From assembly GCA_017454465.1 (NCBI GenBank), contig JAFTCY010000076.1, forward strand, positions 1-37,540: a DNA stretch of 37,540 bases, written 5' to 3'. Below, piece by piece: positions 1-7,809 of the stretch (positions are counted from its first letter, which is position 1; each line of letters opens with the position of its first letter). Source of the DNA: Clostridia bacterium. Lineage in GTDB: Bacteria; Bacillota; Clostridia; Oscillospirales; CAG-272. A model generated the notes under the pieces. It was not told the DNA's origin, did no database searches, and was given only the letters and a program-made list of their open reading frames with translations. The translations under genes and the position numbers were made by a program.

Positions 1-3
1 ACA

Positions 4-1662
4 ATGTTTGAACTTATAGAGAAAATATCGAAACAGGTACCGGAATGGCCGGCCTATGAGTTCTACAACAGGAAGACCTCGTACAGGAGTTTTTTAGAAA
101 GGGTAGAAAGGGCGGCCAGGGCATTCTGGGCTTTCGGGATCAGGCAGGGAGATGCTGTGACGATATGCATGCCAAACACACCCCAGGCGATCGACTGCTT
201 TTATGCCCTGGACAGGGTGGGTGCCGTGGCAAACATGGTCCATCCGCTGTCTGCACAGACTGAGATCACTGACTATCTCAATATATCTGAAAGCAAGTTG
301 ATACTAACTGTGGACCTGTTCTACGAAAAGGTCGAGAAAGCAGTCGGAAAAGCAAAGGGACAGGTCACGATACTGGTATGCAGGATGCAGGAGGAGATCC
401 CTTTTTATCTCGTACCTGTGTACGTCCTCAAGAAGGGCAGGGATTATCTGAAATTTCCAAGAGCCCCCCATGTTCTCTGGACGGAGTTCCTGAAAAAAGG
501 CGACGGGGATGTCCGGGTGCCCCGCCCGGCATTTGACAAAGGCCGCACTTCGGTGGTGCTGTACAGCGGGGGGACCAGCGGGATGCCCAAGGGAATATGC
601 CTGTCAGACAACAATTTTAACGCATGTGCTCTTCAGGCTGTGGAAGCAATAGGCGTAAAGCTCGAGGCCGGGCTCACCATGCTGAGCTGTATGCCTCTGT
701 TCCACGGATTCGGACTGGGTATCAATATCCATACCGTGCTGATCCACGGTGCCAGCTGTATACTCATGCCGACATTCAGCACAAAAAGCTATGCGTCCAT
801 GCTGAAAAAGAAAAAGCCTAACTTTCTTGCAGGAGTTCCGACGATATATGAGGCACTGCTGCATATGCCCCAGCTTGACGGCCTGGACATGAGCTTCCTG
901 ATGGGTATGTTCTGCGGCGGGGACTCCCTGTCGGTAGAATTGAAAAAGAAAGTTGACAGATTTCTGAAAGAACACAATGCCGGCATCCAGATAAGAGAAG
1001 GGTACGGTCTTACTGAATGCGTGACAGCCAGCTGTCTTACGCCCCGGGACGATTACCGTGAGAACAGCATAGGCATTCCGTTCCCTGATACGGTATATGC
1101 CATTGTCCGCCATGCTACAGATGATGTGCTTGCCCCTGGAAAAGAAGGTGAAATCATTCTGAAAGGTCCGACGGTGATGCTGGGGTATCTGAAGATGCCG
1201 GAGGAAACGGCTAAGACTCTCAGAAAGATGCCGGACGGCGATATATGGCTTTACACAGGGGATCTCGGGTATATGGACGAGGACGGATTCGTGTATTTCC
1301 GCCAGAGAATAAAAAGGCTTATAATTACAAACGGGTATAACGTGAATCCCGCCCAGATCGAAAACGTCATTGACAGCGTACCTGAGGTTTCATACAGTTG
1401 CGTGATCGGGATCCCGGACCCGAGGCGGATCCAGAAAGTCAAAGCATTTGTGGTGCCGGCCGACGGAGTCGAACCTGACGCGGCTCTGGAAGCGAAAATA
1501 ATGGACTGCCTGGCGCTTAATGTTGCGAAATATGCGCTTCCGAGGGAGATAGAATTCAGAAAAGAACTGCCAAAAACGCTGGTTGGCAAAGTGGCATTCA
1601 GAATACTTGAGCAGGAAGAAGAAAAGAAACTTGCAGAGAACGGGGGAACAGTAAATGGGTAA
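4..1662 (+). CDS. Class I adenylate-forming acyl-CoA ligase (fatty-acyl/aryl type)
   Basis: This 552-residue protein belongs to the AMP-binding (ANL) superfamily, which activates a carboxylic acid with ATP and usually transfers it to CoA. The core motifs are visible: the P-loop-like YSGGTSGMPKG at residues 187-197, YGLTE at 334-338, YTGD at 417-420 in the hinge region, and the C-terminal catalytic lysine of the PKTLVGK motif at about 529. Full-length acyl-CoA ligases are usually 500-580 residues, so it is complete. The substrate cannot be read from the sequence; a medium- or long-chain fatty acid is the default guess. It overlaps the following acyltransferase-like gene by 8 bases, so the two are probably translated together and may use the same acyl group. 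Any promoter lies outside the window. Confidence 0.88.
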   Translation: MFELIEKISKQVPEWPAYEFYNRKTSYRSFLERVERAARAFWAFGIRQGDAVTICMPNTPQAIDCFYALDRVGAVANMVHPLSAQTEITDYLNISESKLILTVDLFYEKVEKAVGKAKGQVTILVCRMQEEIPFYLVPVYVLKKGRDYLKFPRAPHVLWTEFLKKGDGDVRVPRPAFDKGRTSVVLYSGGTSGMPKGICLSDNNFNACALQAVEAIGVKLEAGLTMLSCMPLFHGFGLGINIHTVLIHGASCILMPTFSTKSYASMLKKKKPNFLAGVPTIYEALLHMPQLDGLDMSFLMGMFCGGDSLSVELKKKVDRFLKEHNAGIQIREGYGLTECVTASCLTPRDDYRENSIGIPFPDTVYAIVRHATDDVLAPGKEGEIILKGPTVMLGYLKMPEETAKTLRKMPDGDIWLYTGDLGYMDEDGFVYFRQRIKRLIITNGYNVNPAQIENVIDSVPEVSYSCVIGIPDPRRIQKVKAFVVPADGVEPDAALEAKIMDCLALNVAKYALPREIEFRKELPKTLVGKVAFRILEQEEEKKLAENGGTVNG

Positions 1663-2551
1663 GCCTGAAACAAAGTATAAAAGAAGATGGGGCGACCGGT
1701 GGGACGCGAGGCGTGTAAAAGCGCCGGGGCTCCAGACGATAACGGGATATCTCTGGCCGAAAAGGACCGACTGCGAAGTATACCTGAAAGACGACATCGA
1801 CGCGACCAACCTTATGGCCTACCTTGAAAAGAAGAATGCGGAGCATCCCGAATACAAGACGACGGTGTTTCACTGCGCCATAACAGCACTGGCAAGGATG
1901 GCAATGGAAAGGCCCCTTCTGAACCGTTTTATCCAGGGATACAGACTGTATGAGAAAAATGAGCTGAGCATAAGTTTCATCGTGAAGCGCAGATTTGCGG
2001 ATGAAGCGGAAGAATCATTGATGGTGCTCTACCCGAAAGAGAACGACACCATAGACAGCATCAGCAGACATATCGTGGGAGAAGTACGTGAAACAAGGAA
2101 AAGCGAGCATGCCACAGGCGGTATCGACGAACTGCTTGACAAATTCGCGGCGCTGCCCAGATTCGTACTTATACCGGTGATCAGGATAATCAGATGGCTG
2201 GATTTCTGGGGAAAAGCCCCGAAGGTGCTGACGGAAGGCGATACCCATTATACGACTATTCTTGCAAGCAATCTCGGGAGCATCAAATGCCCTTCCGTAT
2301 ATCATCATCTCAACAACTACGGCACTAACAGTATCGTCGTGACGATAGGGACCCTTCACAAGGAAGAGGTGCTTATGCCTGACGGCACGAAGCAGATCAG
2401 GGATATAATAGATGTCGGGGCGACACTGGACGAAAGGATCGGAGACGGCTTTTACTTTGCAAAGAGCCTGAAACTGATAAAGCATATATTTGATAACCCT
2501 GAGATACTTGACAAGCCGCTTGGCGAACCGAGCGGCTTCGAATACAAATGA
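1655..2551 (+). CDS. Free-standing E2-type (2-oxoacid dehydrogenase) acyltransferase-like protein, catalytic His replaced
   Basis: The 298-residue protein resembles the catalytic domain of dihydrolipoyl acyltransferases (the chloramphenicol acetyltransferase-like fold) but has no lipoyl or E1/E3-binding domain. The family active site DHRxxDG aligns with DERIGDG at residues 259-265, so the catalytic histidine position is glutamate. Residues about 168-190 are strongly hydrophobic (FVLIPVIRIIRW) and could touch the membrane. It overlaps the acyl-CoA ligase upstream by 8 bases. From the context I infer that it either moves or binds the acyl group made by that ligase, or is a non-catalytic partner. 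It is not part of a pyruvate dehydrogenase operon: no E1 or E3 gene is present. Confidence 0.75.
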   Translation: MGKPETKYKRRWGDRWDARRVKAPGLQTITGYLWPKRTDCEVYLKDDIDATNLMAYLEKKNAEHPEYKTTVFHCAITALARMAMERPLLNRFIQGYRLYEKNELSISFIVKRRFADEAEESLMVLYPKENDTIDSISRHIVGEVRETRKSEHATGGIDELLDKFAALPRFVLIPVIRIIRWLDFWGKAPKVLTEGDTHYTTILASNLGSIKCPSVYHHLNNYGTNSIVVTIGTLHKEEVLMPDGTKQIRDIIDVGATLDERIGDGFYFAKSLKLIKHIFDNPEILDKPLGEPSGFEYK

Positions 2552-2591
2552 AAAAACGGGAGCCCCGCTTCATTCAGCAAGCAGGGCTCCC
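2551..2591 (-). terminator. Rho-independent terminator of the nrdD-TrxR unit
   Basis: An inverted repeat, GGGAGCCC at 2558-2565 and GGGCTCCC at 2584-2591 with further pairing inside, is followed on the - strand by six T residues (2551-2556). It lies just after the stop of the - strand flavoprotein. On the + strand no T run follows, but the same hairpin may also stop readthrough from the upstream pair. Confidence 0.75.
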
Positions 2592-2608
2592 TGTCTATAT
2601 GAAAACTG

Positions 2609-3529
2609 TTATATCCGTTCGTTAATATATCTGCACGCCGCAAGGGCGGCCACGGCGCCGTCGGAAATTGCGGTTGCCACCTGACGGATCTGTTTGCTTC
2701 TGCAGTCGCCGGCAACGAAAATGCCGTCCGTTCTGGTCATGCAGTTCTCGCCCGAATCAAAGTAGCCGTAACTGTTAAGGTCGGCCAGAGTCTCGAAGGG
2801 CTTGTTTTCCGGAATGAGACCAATTGCCACGAACATGCCGTCGCAGAGAATATCTTCGGCTTGTCCGCTTCCCGTGTGGAGGATGGTAACTCCTCCGAAC
2901 CCGCCGTCCGGGCCTTTGAGCAGGCTGGTGATCTTAACACCTGTGTGAGCTGATACATTAGGCCTTGCAAACAACACTTCCTGCAGCTTTTTCTCGCCGG
3001 TGAAATGCGGAAGATCCTGAAGCATAATGACCTCTGAGCACTTGTCTGAAAGAAGGATCGCCTCCTGAAGGGCCGAGTTTCCGCCCCCGGCAACGCAGAC
3101 CTTTTTCCGTGTGTAGAAATCTCCGTCGCAGACCGCACAGAAGGATATCCCCTCTCCCACCAGTTCTTCTTCTCCCTCAAGGCCCAGCATCCTGTGTCTG
3201 ACCCCGGTGGCTATGATGACTGCCAGTGATTCAAAATCCGTTCCGTCTTCGGTATGAACAATCTTCTTGTCGCTGAGGGAATCGACTGAGGTGACTGTGT
3301 TTATTTCAATGTCGGCCCCCTGGTGCAGGATCTGTTCCAGAGTACGGTCGGCAAACTCATTGCCGCTCATGGATATCGTTCCGGGATAGTTTTCGACCTT
3401 CGGAGAATGGGTGATCTGGCCTCCGAAGCCTGTTTTTTCTATAACAAGAACCGTTTTTCCGTTTCTCAGGCCGTACAGCGCTGCAGTCATTCCCGCAGGT
3501 CCGCCGCCCACTACTATGATATCGTACAT
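2609..3529 (-). CDS. Thioredoxin-reductase-like flavoprotein lacking the NADPH motif (possible ferredoxin-dependent FFTR)
   Basis: This 306-residue protein has the thioredoxin reductase layout: an FAD-binding GGGPAG at residues 8-13, the redox disulfide CAVC at 131-134, and a C-terminal FAD motif FVAGDCR. The nucleotide domain keeps GGGNSALQEA, but the NADPH-binding HRRxxFRA seen in ordinary TrxB is replaced by QDLPHFTGEK at 171-180. That pattern recalls the ferredoxin-dependent flavin thioredoxin reductases described in clostridia; this is inference. It lies 67 bases downstream of nrdD, whose C-terminus carries a thioredoxin-like CPNC domain, its likely partner. The start has a good ribosome site (AGGAGA, 5 bases from ATG). 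A second, NADPH-type TrxB occurs at 24640-25578. Confidence 0.87.
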   Translation of the reverse strand: MYDIIVVGGGPAGMTAALYGLRNGKTVLVIEKTGFGGQITHSPKVENYPGTISMSGNEFADRTLEQILHQGADIEINTVTSVDSLSDKKIVHTEDGTDFESLAVIIATGVRHRMLGLEGEEELVGEGISFCAVCDGDFYTRKKVCVAGGGNSALQEAILLSDKCSEVIMLQDLPHFTGEKKLQEVLFARPNVSAHTGVKITSLLKGPDGGFGGVTILHTGSGQAEDILCDGMFVAIGLIPENKPFETLADLNSYGYFDSGENCMTRTDGIFVAGDCRSKQIRQVATAISDGAVAALAACRYINERI

Positions 3530-3547
3530 GATATTCTCCTATAAACA

Positions 3548-3577
3548 GAGGCAGATACCGTTTCCGGTTTCTGCCTC
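3548..3577 (-). other. Intercistronic hairpin between nrdD and the TrxR-like gene
   Basis: GAGGCAGA (3548-3555) pairs perfectly with TCTGCCTC (3570-3577), and an inner ACCG/CGGT extends the stem. It has no T run in the - direction, so it is probably an RNA-processing or stability element, or a partial attenuator, rather than a terminator. Confidence 0.5.
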
Positions 3578-3596
3578 ATTTGCTTTTTCAGACCGC

Positions 3597-5993
3597 TTAC
3601 CTTCCGGTGAGCCAACCCTTGATGTCAGAAACACCGCGGTATTTTTCAAATGAGCCGTTGTTTTCAATTACAAGGGTCGGTGCCTGACGGATGCCGAATT
3701 TCTCGACAAGTTCCTTTTCTTCATTTGCGTTCAGGGCTGTATACTGTATTCCTGCCTTGTCCAGGATCGCGGCAGCTGCCTTGCAGTTGGGGCATGTGGG
3801 CGTTTTGAACAGGAAGATGCCTGTTTCGGAAGATCCCTTTGCCGCTTCGTCGGAGGTGGTCATGACCGGTGCGGCCGGTCTGTCATCTGCCGGTGCGGGC
3901 TTAGGACCGGTGTGGGTCAGAACGGAGTGGCCGATATTGTACACCATTCTGTCTTTGTACTCCTGGGCTTTTCCGTCGTTCCAGTTCTGGATGGGTCTGT
4001 AATAACCGGTGATACGGCTGTATACTTCGGTCTTTTCTCCGCAGATCGGGCAGGTGAACTGTTCGCCTGTAAGATATCCGTGATCTTTGCACACGGAATA
4101 TGTCGGAGACATCGTGTAATATGGGAGTTTGTAGTTCTCTGCGATCTTTCTCACCAGATTTGCCGCTGCTTTCCAGTCAGGGAGCTTTTCGCCAAGGAAA
4201 GCGTGGAATACGGTACCCGAAGTATACAGGGTCTGCAGGTCGTCCTGAATATCAAGGGCGGAGAACACATCTTCGGTGTATCCTACGGGGAGGTGTGAGG
4301 AGTTGGTGTAATAAGGAGTACCGTTCATGTTCGCTGTAATGATGTCCGGGAATTCTTCCTTATCGTGCTTTGCAAATCTGTATGTGGTGGATTCTGCAGG
4401 CGTTGCTTCCAGGTTGTACAGGTCGCCGTACTGTTCCTGATAGTCGGAGAGCCTCTCTCTCATATGGTTGAGTACGTCTCTGGTGAAACGCTGTGCTTTT
4501 TCATTCGTAAGATCTGCCTTGATCCAGGCGGCGTTGAGGCAGGCTTCGTTCATGCCTACAAGGCCTATTGTCGAGAAGTGATTGTCAAATGTGCCGAGAT
4601 ATCTTTTTGTGTAGGGATACAGCCCTCTGTCAAGAAGCGCGGTGATGACGGTGCGTTTCGTCTTCAGGCTTCTTGCGGCAATGTCCATGAGACTGTTGAG
4701 CTTTGCGTAGAATTCGTCCTCGTCTTTTGAAAGGTATGCAAGTCTCGGCATGTTGATGGTGACGACGCCGATGGAGCCGGTCGATTCGCCGGATCCGAAG
4801 AATCCTCCGGATTTTTTGCGGAGTTCGCGGAGGTCAAGGCGTAGACGGCAGCACATCGATCTTACATCGCTGGGCTCCATATCGGAATTGATATAATTCG
4901 AGAAGTACGGAGTGCCGTATTTTGCGGTCATCTCAAAGAGGAGTTTGTTGTTCTCTGTCTCGCTCCAGTCAAAGTCTCTTGTGATGGAGTATGTCGGGAT
5001 GGGGTACTGGAATCCGCGTCCGTTTGCATCGCCTTCGATCATTATCTCGATGAAGGCTTTGTTGACCATGTCCATTTCCTTCTTGCAGTCGCCGTAGGTG
5101 AAATCCATTTCTTTGCCGCCGATTATGGCAGGAAGGTTCTTAAGGTCATTGGGTACGACCCAGTCCAGAGTGATGTTGGAGAAGGGTGCCTGTGTGCCCC
5201 AGCGGCTGGGTGTGTTTACACCGTATACGAAAGACTGGATGCACTGCTTGACTTCCTTCTGTGACAGGTTGTCTACTTTGACAAAGGGAGCAAGGTATGT
5301 GTCGAAAGAGGAGAAAGCCTGTGCTCCGGCCCATTCGTTCTGCATTATACCGAGGAAGTTCACCATCTGGTTGCAGAGAGTGGAAAGATGGTTTGCGGGG
5401 GATGAGGTGATCTTTCCGGGAACGCCGCCCAGACCTTCCTGGATAAGCTGCTTAAGACTCCATCCTGCGCAGTAGCCGGTCAGCATGCTGAGGTCGTGAA
5501 GGTGAATGGCCGCGGAGCGGTGGGCTTCCGCGATCTCCTCGTCGTAGACCTCACTGAGCCAGTAATTGGCTGTGATGGCGCCTGAGTTGGACAGTATCAG
5601 TCCTCCGACGGAATATGTAACAGTGGAGTTTTCCTTGACACGCCAGTCATTGATCTTCAGGTAGTTGTCGACCAGGTCCTTGTAGTTGAGAAGAGTAGAA
5701 TTGATATTGCGGACTTTTTCGCGCTGTTTACGGTACAGGATGTAGGCTTTTGCCACATCTGCATATCCGGATTCGGACAGAACTTTTTCAACGCTGTCCT
5801 GTATGTCCTCCACGGTGATCTTGGAATCCTTGATCTTGTTTTCAAAATCGGATGTTACGTGGAGGGAGATCAGATCGATGACGCTGGGGTGATACTGTTT
5901 GCCCAGCGCTTCGAACGCTTTGGTAATGGCGGCGCTGATCTTAGATATGCTGAAATCTACTACAGTGCCGTCTCTTTTGATGACCTGGTACAT
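3597..5993 (-). CDS. nrdD: Anaerobic (class III) ribonucleoside-triphosphate reductase with fused C-terminal thioredoxin-like domain
   Basis: NrdD reduces ribonucleotides to deoxyribonucleotides using a glycyl radical. In the 798-residue form the N-terminal 95 residues are an ATP-cone. An active-site cysteine sits in LTGYCAGWSL (Cys175), and a zinc site follows at Cys635/His638/Cys648/Cys651. The glycyl radical motif RITGYY has Gly663. After an Ala/Pro-rich linker (about 694-724) comes an extra 74-residue thioredoxin/glutaredoxin-like domain with CPNC at 734-737 and a cis-Pro loop (QAPTL). Ordinary NrdD ends shortly after the glycine, so this is a fusion. An in-frame ATG lies upstream at 6017, but AAAGGAG precedes the ATG at 5993, and the promoter at 6036-6064 leaves almost no leader for 6017. 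I therefore chose 5993. Confidence 0.93.
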   Translation of the reverse strand: MYQVIKRDGTVVDFSISKISAAITKAFEALGKQYHPSVIDLISLHVTSDFENKIKDSKITVEDIQDSVEKVLSESGYADVAKAYILYRKQREKVRNINSTLLNYKDLVDNYLKINDWRVKENSTVTYSVGGLILSNSGAITANYWLSEVYDEEIAEAHRSAAIHLHDLSMLTGYCAGWSLKQLIQEGLGGVPGKITSSPANHLSTLCNQMVNFLGIMQNEWAGAQAFSSFDTYLAPFVKVDNLSQKEVKQCIQSFVYGVNTPSRWGTQAPFSNITLDWVVPNDLKNLPAIIGGKEMDFTYGDCKKEMDMVNKAFIEIMIEGDANGRGFQYPIPTYSITRDFDWSETENNKLLFEMTAKYGTPYFSNYINSDMEPSDVRSMCCRLRLDLRELRKKSGGFFGSGESTGSIGVVTINMPRLAYLSKDEDEFYAKLNSLMDIAARSLKTKRTVITALLDRGLYPYTKRYLGTFDNHFSTIGLVGMNEACLNAAWIKADLTNEKAQRFTRDVLNHMRERLSDYQEQYGDLYNLEATPAESTTYRFAKHDKEEFPDIITANMNGTPYYTNSSHLPVGYTEDVFSALDIQDDLQTLYTSGTVFHAFLGEKLPDWKAAANLVRKIAENYKLPYYTMSPTYSVCKDHGYLTGEQFTCPICGEKTEVYSRITGYYRPIQNWNDGKAQEYKDRMVYNIGHSVLTHTGPKPAPADDRPAAPVMTTSDEAAKGSSETGIFLFKTPTCPNCKAAAAILDKAGIQYTALNANEEKELVEKFGIRQAPTLVIENNGSFEKYRGVSDIKGWLTGR

Positions 5994-6035
5994 GACTGGC
6001 CGGACTCCTTTTTTCATTTTTAGTGTGCGTATTCC

Positions 6036-6064
6036 ATTATATCCATCAGCCCCGTTTGTGTCAA
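6036..6064 (-). promoter_or_regulatory. Consensus sigma-A promoter of nrdD
   Basis: On the - strand TTGACA (6059-6064) and TATAAT (6036-6041) are separated by exactly 17 bases. Transcription should start near 6028, giving a leader of about 35 bases to the ATG at 5993. Confidence 0.85.
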
Positions 6065-6085
6065 TATATTGTGTTGAAATTATTA

Positions 6086-6121
6086 AAAAAAACTATATCT
6101 AGTTACAGACATAGTTTTTTT
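6086..6121 (-). terminator. A/T-rich terminator after nrdG
   Basis: An 11 base inverted repeat (AAAAAAACTAT at 6086-6096, its complement at 6111-6121) with a 14 base loop lies between nrdG and the nrdD promoter. The stem is A/T-rich with T runs on both strands, so it could act in either direction. Termination is plausible but probably weak. Confidence 0.5.
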
Positions 6122-6150
6122 GTATTACAGTCCGTCCTGGCAAAAGCGCT

Positions 6151-6840
6151 TCAGACCCCTCTGACAGTGGCAGTTTTCACATATTTACGCGCTTCCGCAG
6201 CATATTCCTCAAGCTTTTCTTTTGAGGGCGCGTGAAGGTTGCCGAAGGGAACAGAGGGACGGTCTGTAAAGCACTGGAGGAAGTACCGGTCCGCCCCCCG
6301 GATCATTCCGCCGATCTTTGAAAAATCGGAGGTGTCGTGGAATTCCTCGACTACGGTAGTTCTGAATTCATATTCCGTGCCACTGCCCATGATCGCGGAG
6401 ATGCTCTCCTTTATTATACCGATATCGACGGTTCCGACTCCGCATGTCGCCGCATATTTTTCGGGACTGTTTTTTATGTCCATCGCAACGTAATCGACCA
6501 GTTTCTCATCCAGGATCCGCTTCAGAAGCGCTGGGTGGTATCCGTTGGTATCAAGCTTCGTGGCAAATCCCAGGGAGCGGATCCGGCGTAGAAGATCGGG
6601 CAGTTCTCCGTAAAGACAGGGCTCGCCGCCTGTAAACGCCACGCCGTCGAGGATGCCTGTCCTTGTTTTAAGAAAATCCATCAGTTCCCCGTCGTTCATG
6701 ACCGGTTTGTCCGAACCGGTAGCCAGACCGAAATTGTGGCAGAAAGGACATCTGAAGTCGCATCCGCCCAGAAACACCGTGCAGGCCACGTGCTCGGGAA
6801 AATCGAGAAGGGTCATTTTCTGTAGTCCGTGTATGTTCAA
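6151..6840 (-). CDS. nrdG: Anaerobic ribonucleotide reductase activating protein (radical SAM), TTG start
   Basis: This radical SAM enzyme uses S-adenosylmethionine and a [4Fe-4S] cluster to form the glycyl radical on NrdD. The cluster motif GGCDFRCPFCHN has cysteines 27, 31 and 34, followed by FTGGEP. The protein is about 229 residues, longer than the E. coli NrdG but typical of the clostridial form. An upstream in-frame ATG exists at 6870. However, an excellent ribosome site (GGAGGA) lies inside that extension, 7 bases before a TTG at 6840, and the homologous N-terminus (NIHGLQKMTLLDFP) starts there, so I call TTG. It follows the DUF4037 gene by 30 bases and precedes nrdD, which has its own promoter. 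Confidence 0.9.
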   Translation of the reverse strand: MNIHGLQKMTLLDFPEHVACTVFLGGCDFRCPFCHNFGLATGSDKPVMNDGELMDFLKTRTGILDGVAFTGGEPCLYGELPDLLRRIRSLGFATKLDTNGYHPALLKRILDEKLVDYVAMDIKNSPEKYAATCGVGTVDIGIIKESISAIMGSGTEYEFRTTVVEEFHDTSDFSKIGGMIRGADRYFLQCFTDRPSVPFGNLHAPSKEKLEEYAAEARKYVKTATVRGV

Positions 6841-6870
6841 GATCTTTCCTCCATATATTATGCAATACAA

Positions 6871-7809
6871 TTACACTGCCGCGAGGACATGAAGGTTCCT
6901 GATGCCGGGGTCCTCAATGGCGTCATTGACTGAGTAGGCGTGCTTTTCAAGATCCTGGCATATGGCTTTTGTCAGTCCCTGATCCGACAGTTCGTCTATT
7001 ATGTCCGCGGAAACGCTTTCGATCACTGAAAGCTTTTCCTCTGAATTTTCATCTGAGTTGTCAGCGCAGAGCAGGTATTCCAGAAGGTCCGGCAGATACG
7101 GCAGCTTTTTCAGCTGTCTCATGGCCCTGAAGCCCCATTTGTAATAAGGCTGATATCTGCGGTTCAGCAGGAAGCCGGCTGCCATGGCTGCCCGCACGAA
7201 TTCGTCCACAGCCAGCTGGGCAGCTGCGGCCTCGCCGTGGTCAAGACAGCGCCTGTAGTTATATTGCCCGGACTGGGCCATAACAAGCAGGTTGCCTGCC
7301 AGCTTCTTTTTCCTTATATCCTCCGGATAATGATCCAGACTGCGGCGTATTTTGGTAATAAGGCCGAGGTTGTCAAAGAATATCTCCCCGTTTGTTGCCT
7401 CTGCCAGCGCATAGTCCGGGAGGGAGATCCATTGGGTGCAGGAGAGCTGTCCGTCGGCAAAGCCGGTCTTGTCTCTGAAGAAATCCTCTATCCGGATGAC
7501 ACCGTGTCTGGAACCGCCCACAGGCTGGATCTTGAGCCGCTCAACTCCTGAGAATTCTGAAGGGAGTTTTGAGTATGCCCTTTCGAGCATGAAAGCCGAG
7601 CGCCTGTCCACGACATCTTCAGATGGAAGAAAGATACAGAACCCCGGTTCAAAATCATGGTCCTTCGATATCTCGTCGTCAAACCCGAAGCACTCCGATC
7701 CGCTTCCGCAAAGTCCCACCGCGATCTTGGGCATGATCTCAGGAAAACCCTCAAGCATAGCCCTGCCGAAGTTTTCGAAGTACGACTTTGAAAGTTCAAG
7801 CCCTTTCAT
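6871..7809 (-). CDS. DUF4037 protein with nucleotidyltransferase-like N-terminus
   Basis: The 312-residue protein matches what I know of DUF4037. Its N-terminal part holds a glycine-serine motif and closely spaced acids (GSGSECFGFDDEISKDHD, residues 36-52), which is the style of nucleotidyltransferase-fold proteins (GS followed by DxD). No experimentally known substrate is known to me. Start: an in-frame ATG exists at 7896, but that would overlap the upstream gene by 100 bases. GAGGGAG lies four bases before the ATG at 7809, giving a 14 base overlap instead. It is encoded between a TPR protein and nrdG, under the promoter at 8677-8705. A small-molecule or tRNA nucleotidyltransferase role is possible but unproven. 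Confidence 0.75.
   Translation of the reverse strand: MKGLELSKSYFENFGRAMLEGFPEIMPKIAVGLCGSGSECFGFDDEISKDHDFEPGFCIFLPSEDVVDRRSAFMLERAYSKLPSEFSGVERLKIQPVGGSRHGVIRIEDFFRDKTGFADGQLSCTQWISLPDYALAEATNGEIFFDNLGLITKIRRSLDHYPEDIRKKKLAGNLLVMAQSGQYNYRRCLDHGEAAAAQLAVDEFVRAAMAAGFLLNRRYQPYYKWGFRAMRQLKKLPYLPDLLEYLLCADNSDENSEEKLSVIESVSADIIDELSDQGLTKAICQDLEKHAYSVNDAIEDPGIRNLHVLAAV

Noticed and set aside
5994..6017. Upstream ATG at 6017 as the nrdD start
   Set aside because: It has no ribosome site and would lie about 12 bases from the predicted transcription start, whereas ATG 5993 has AAAGGAG before it.
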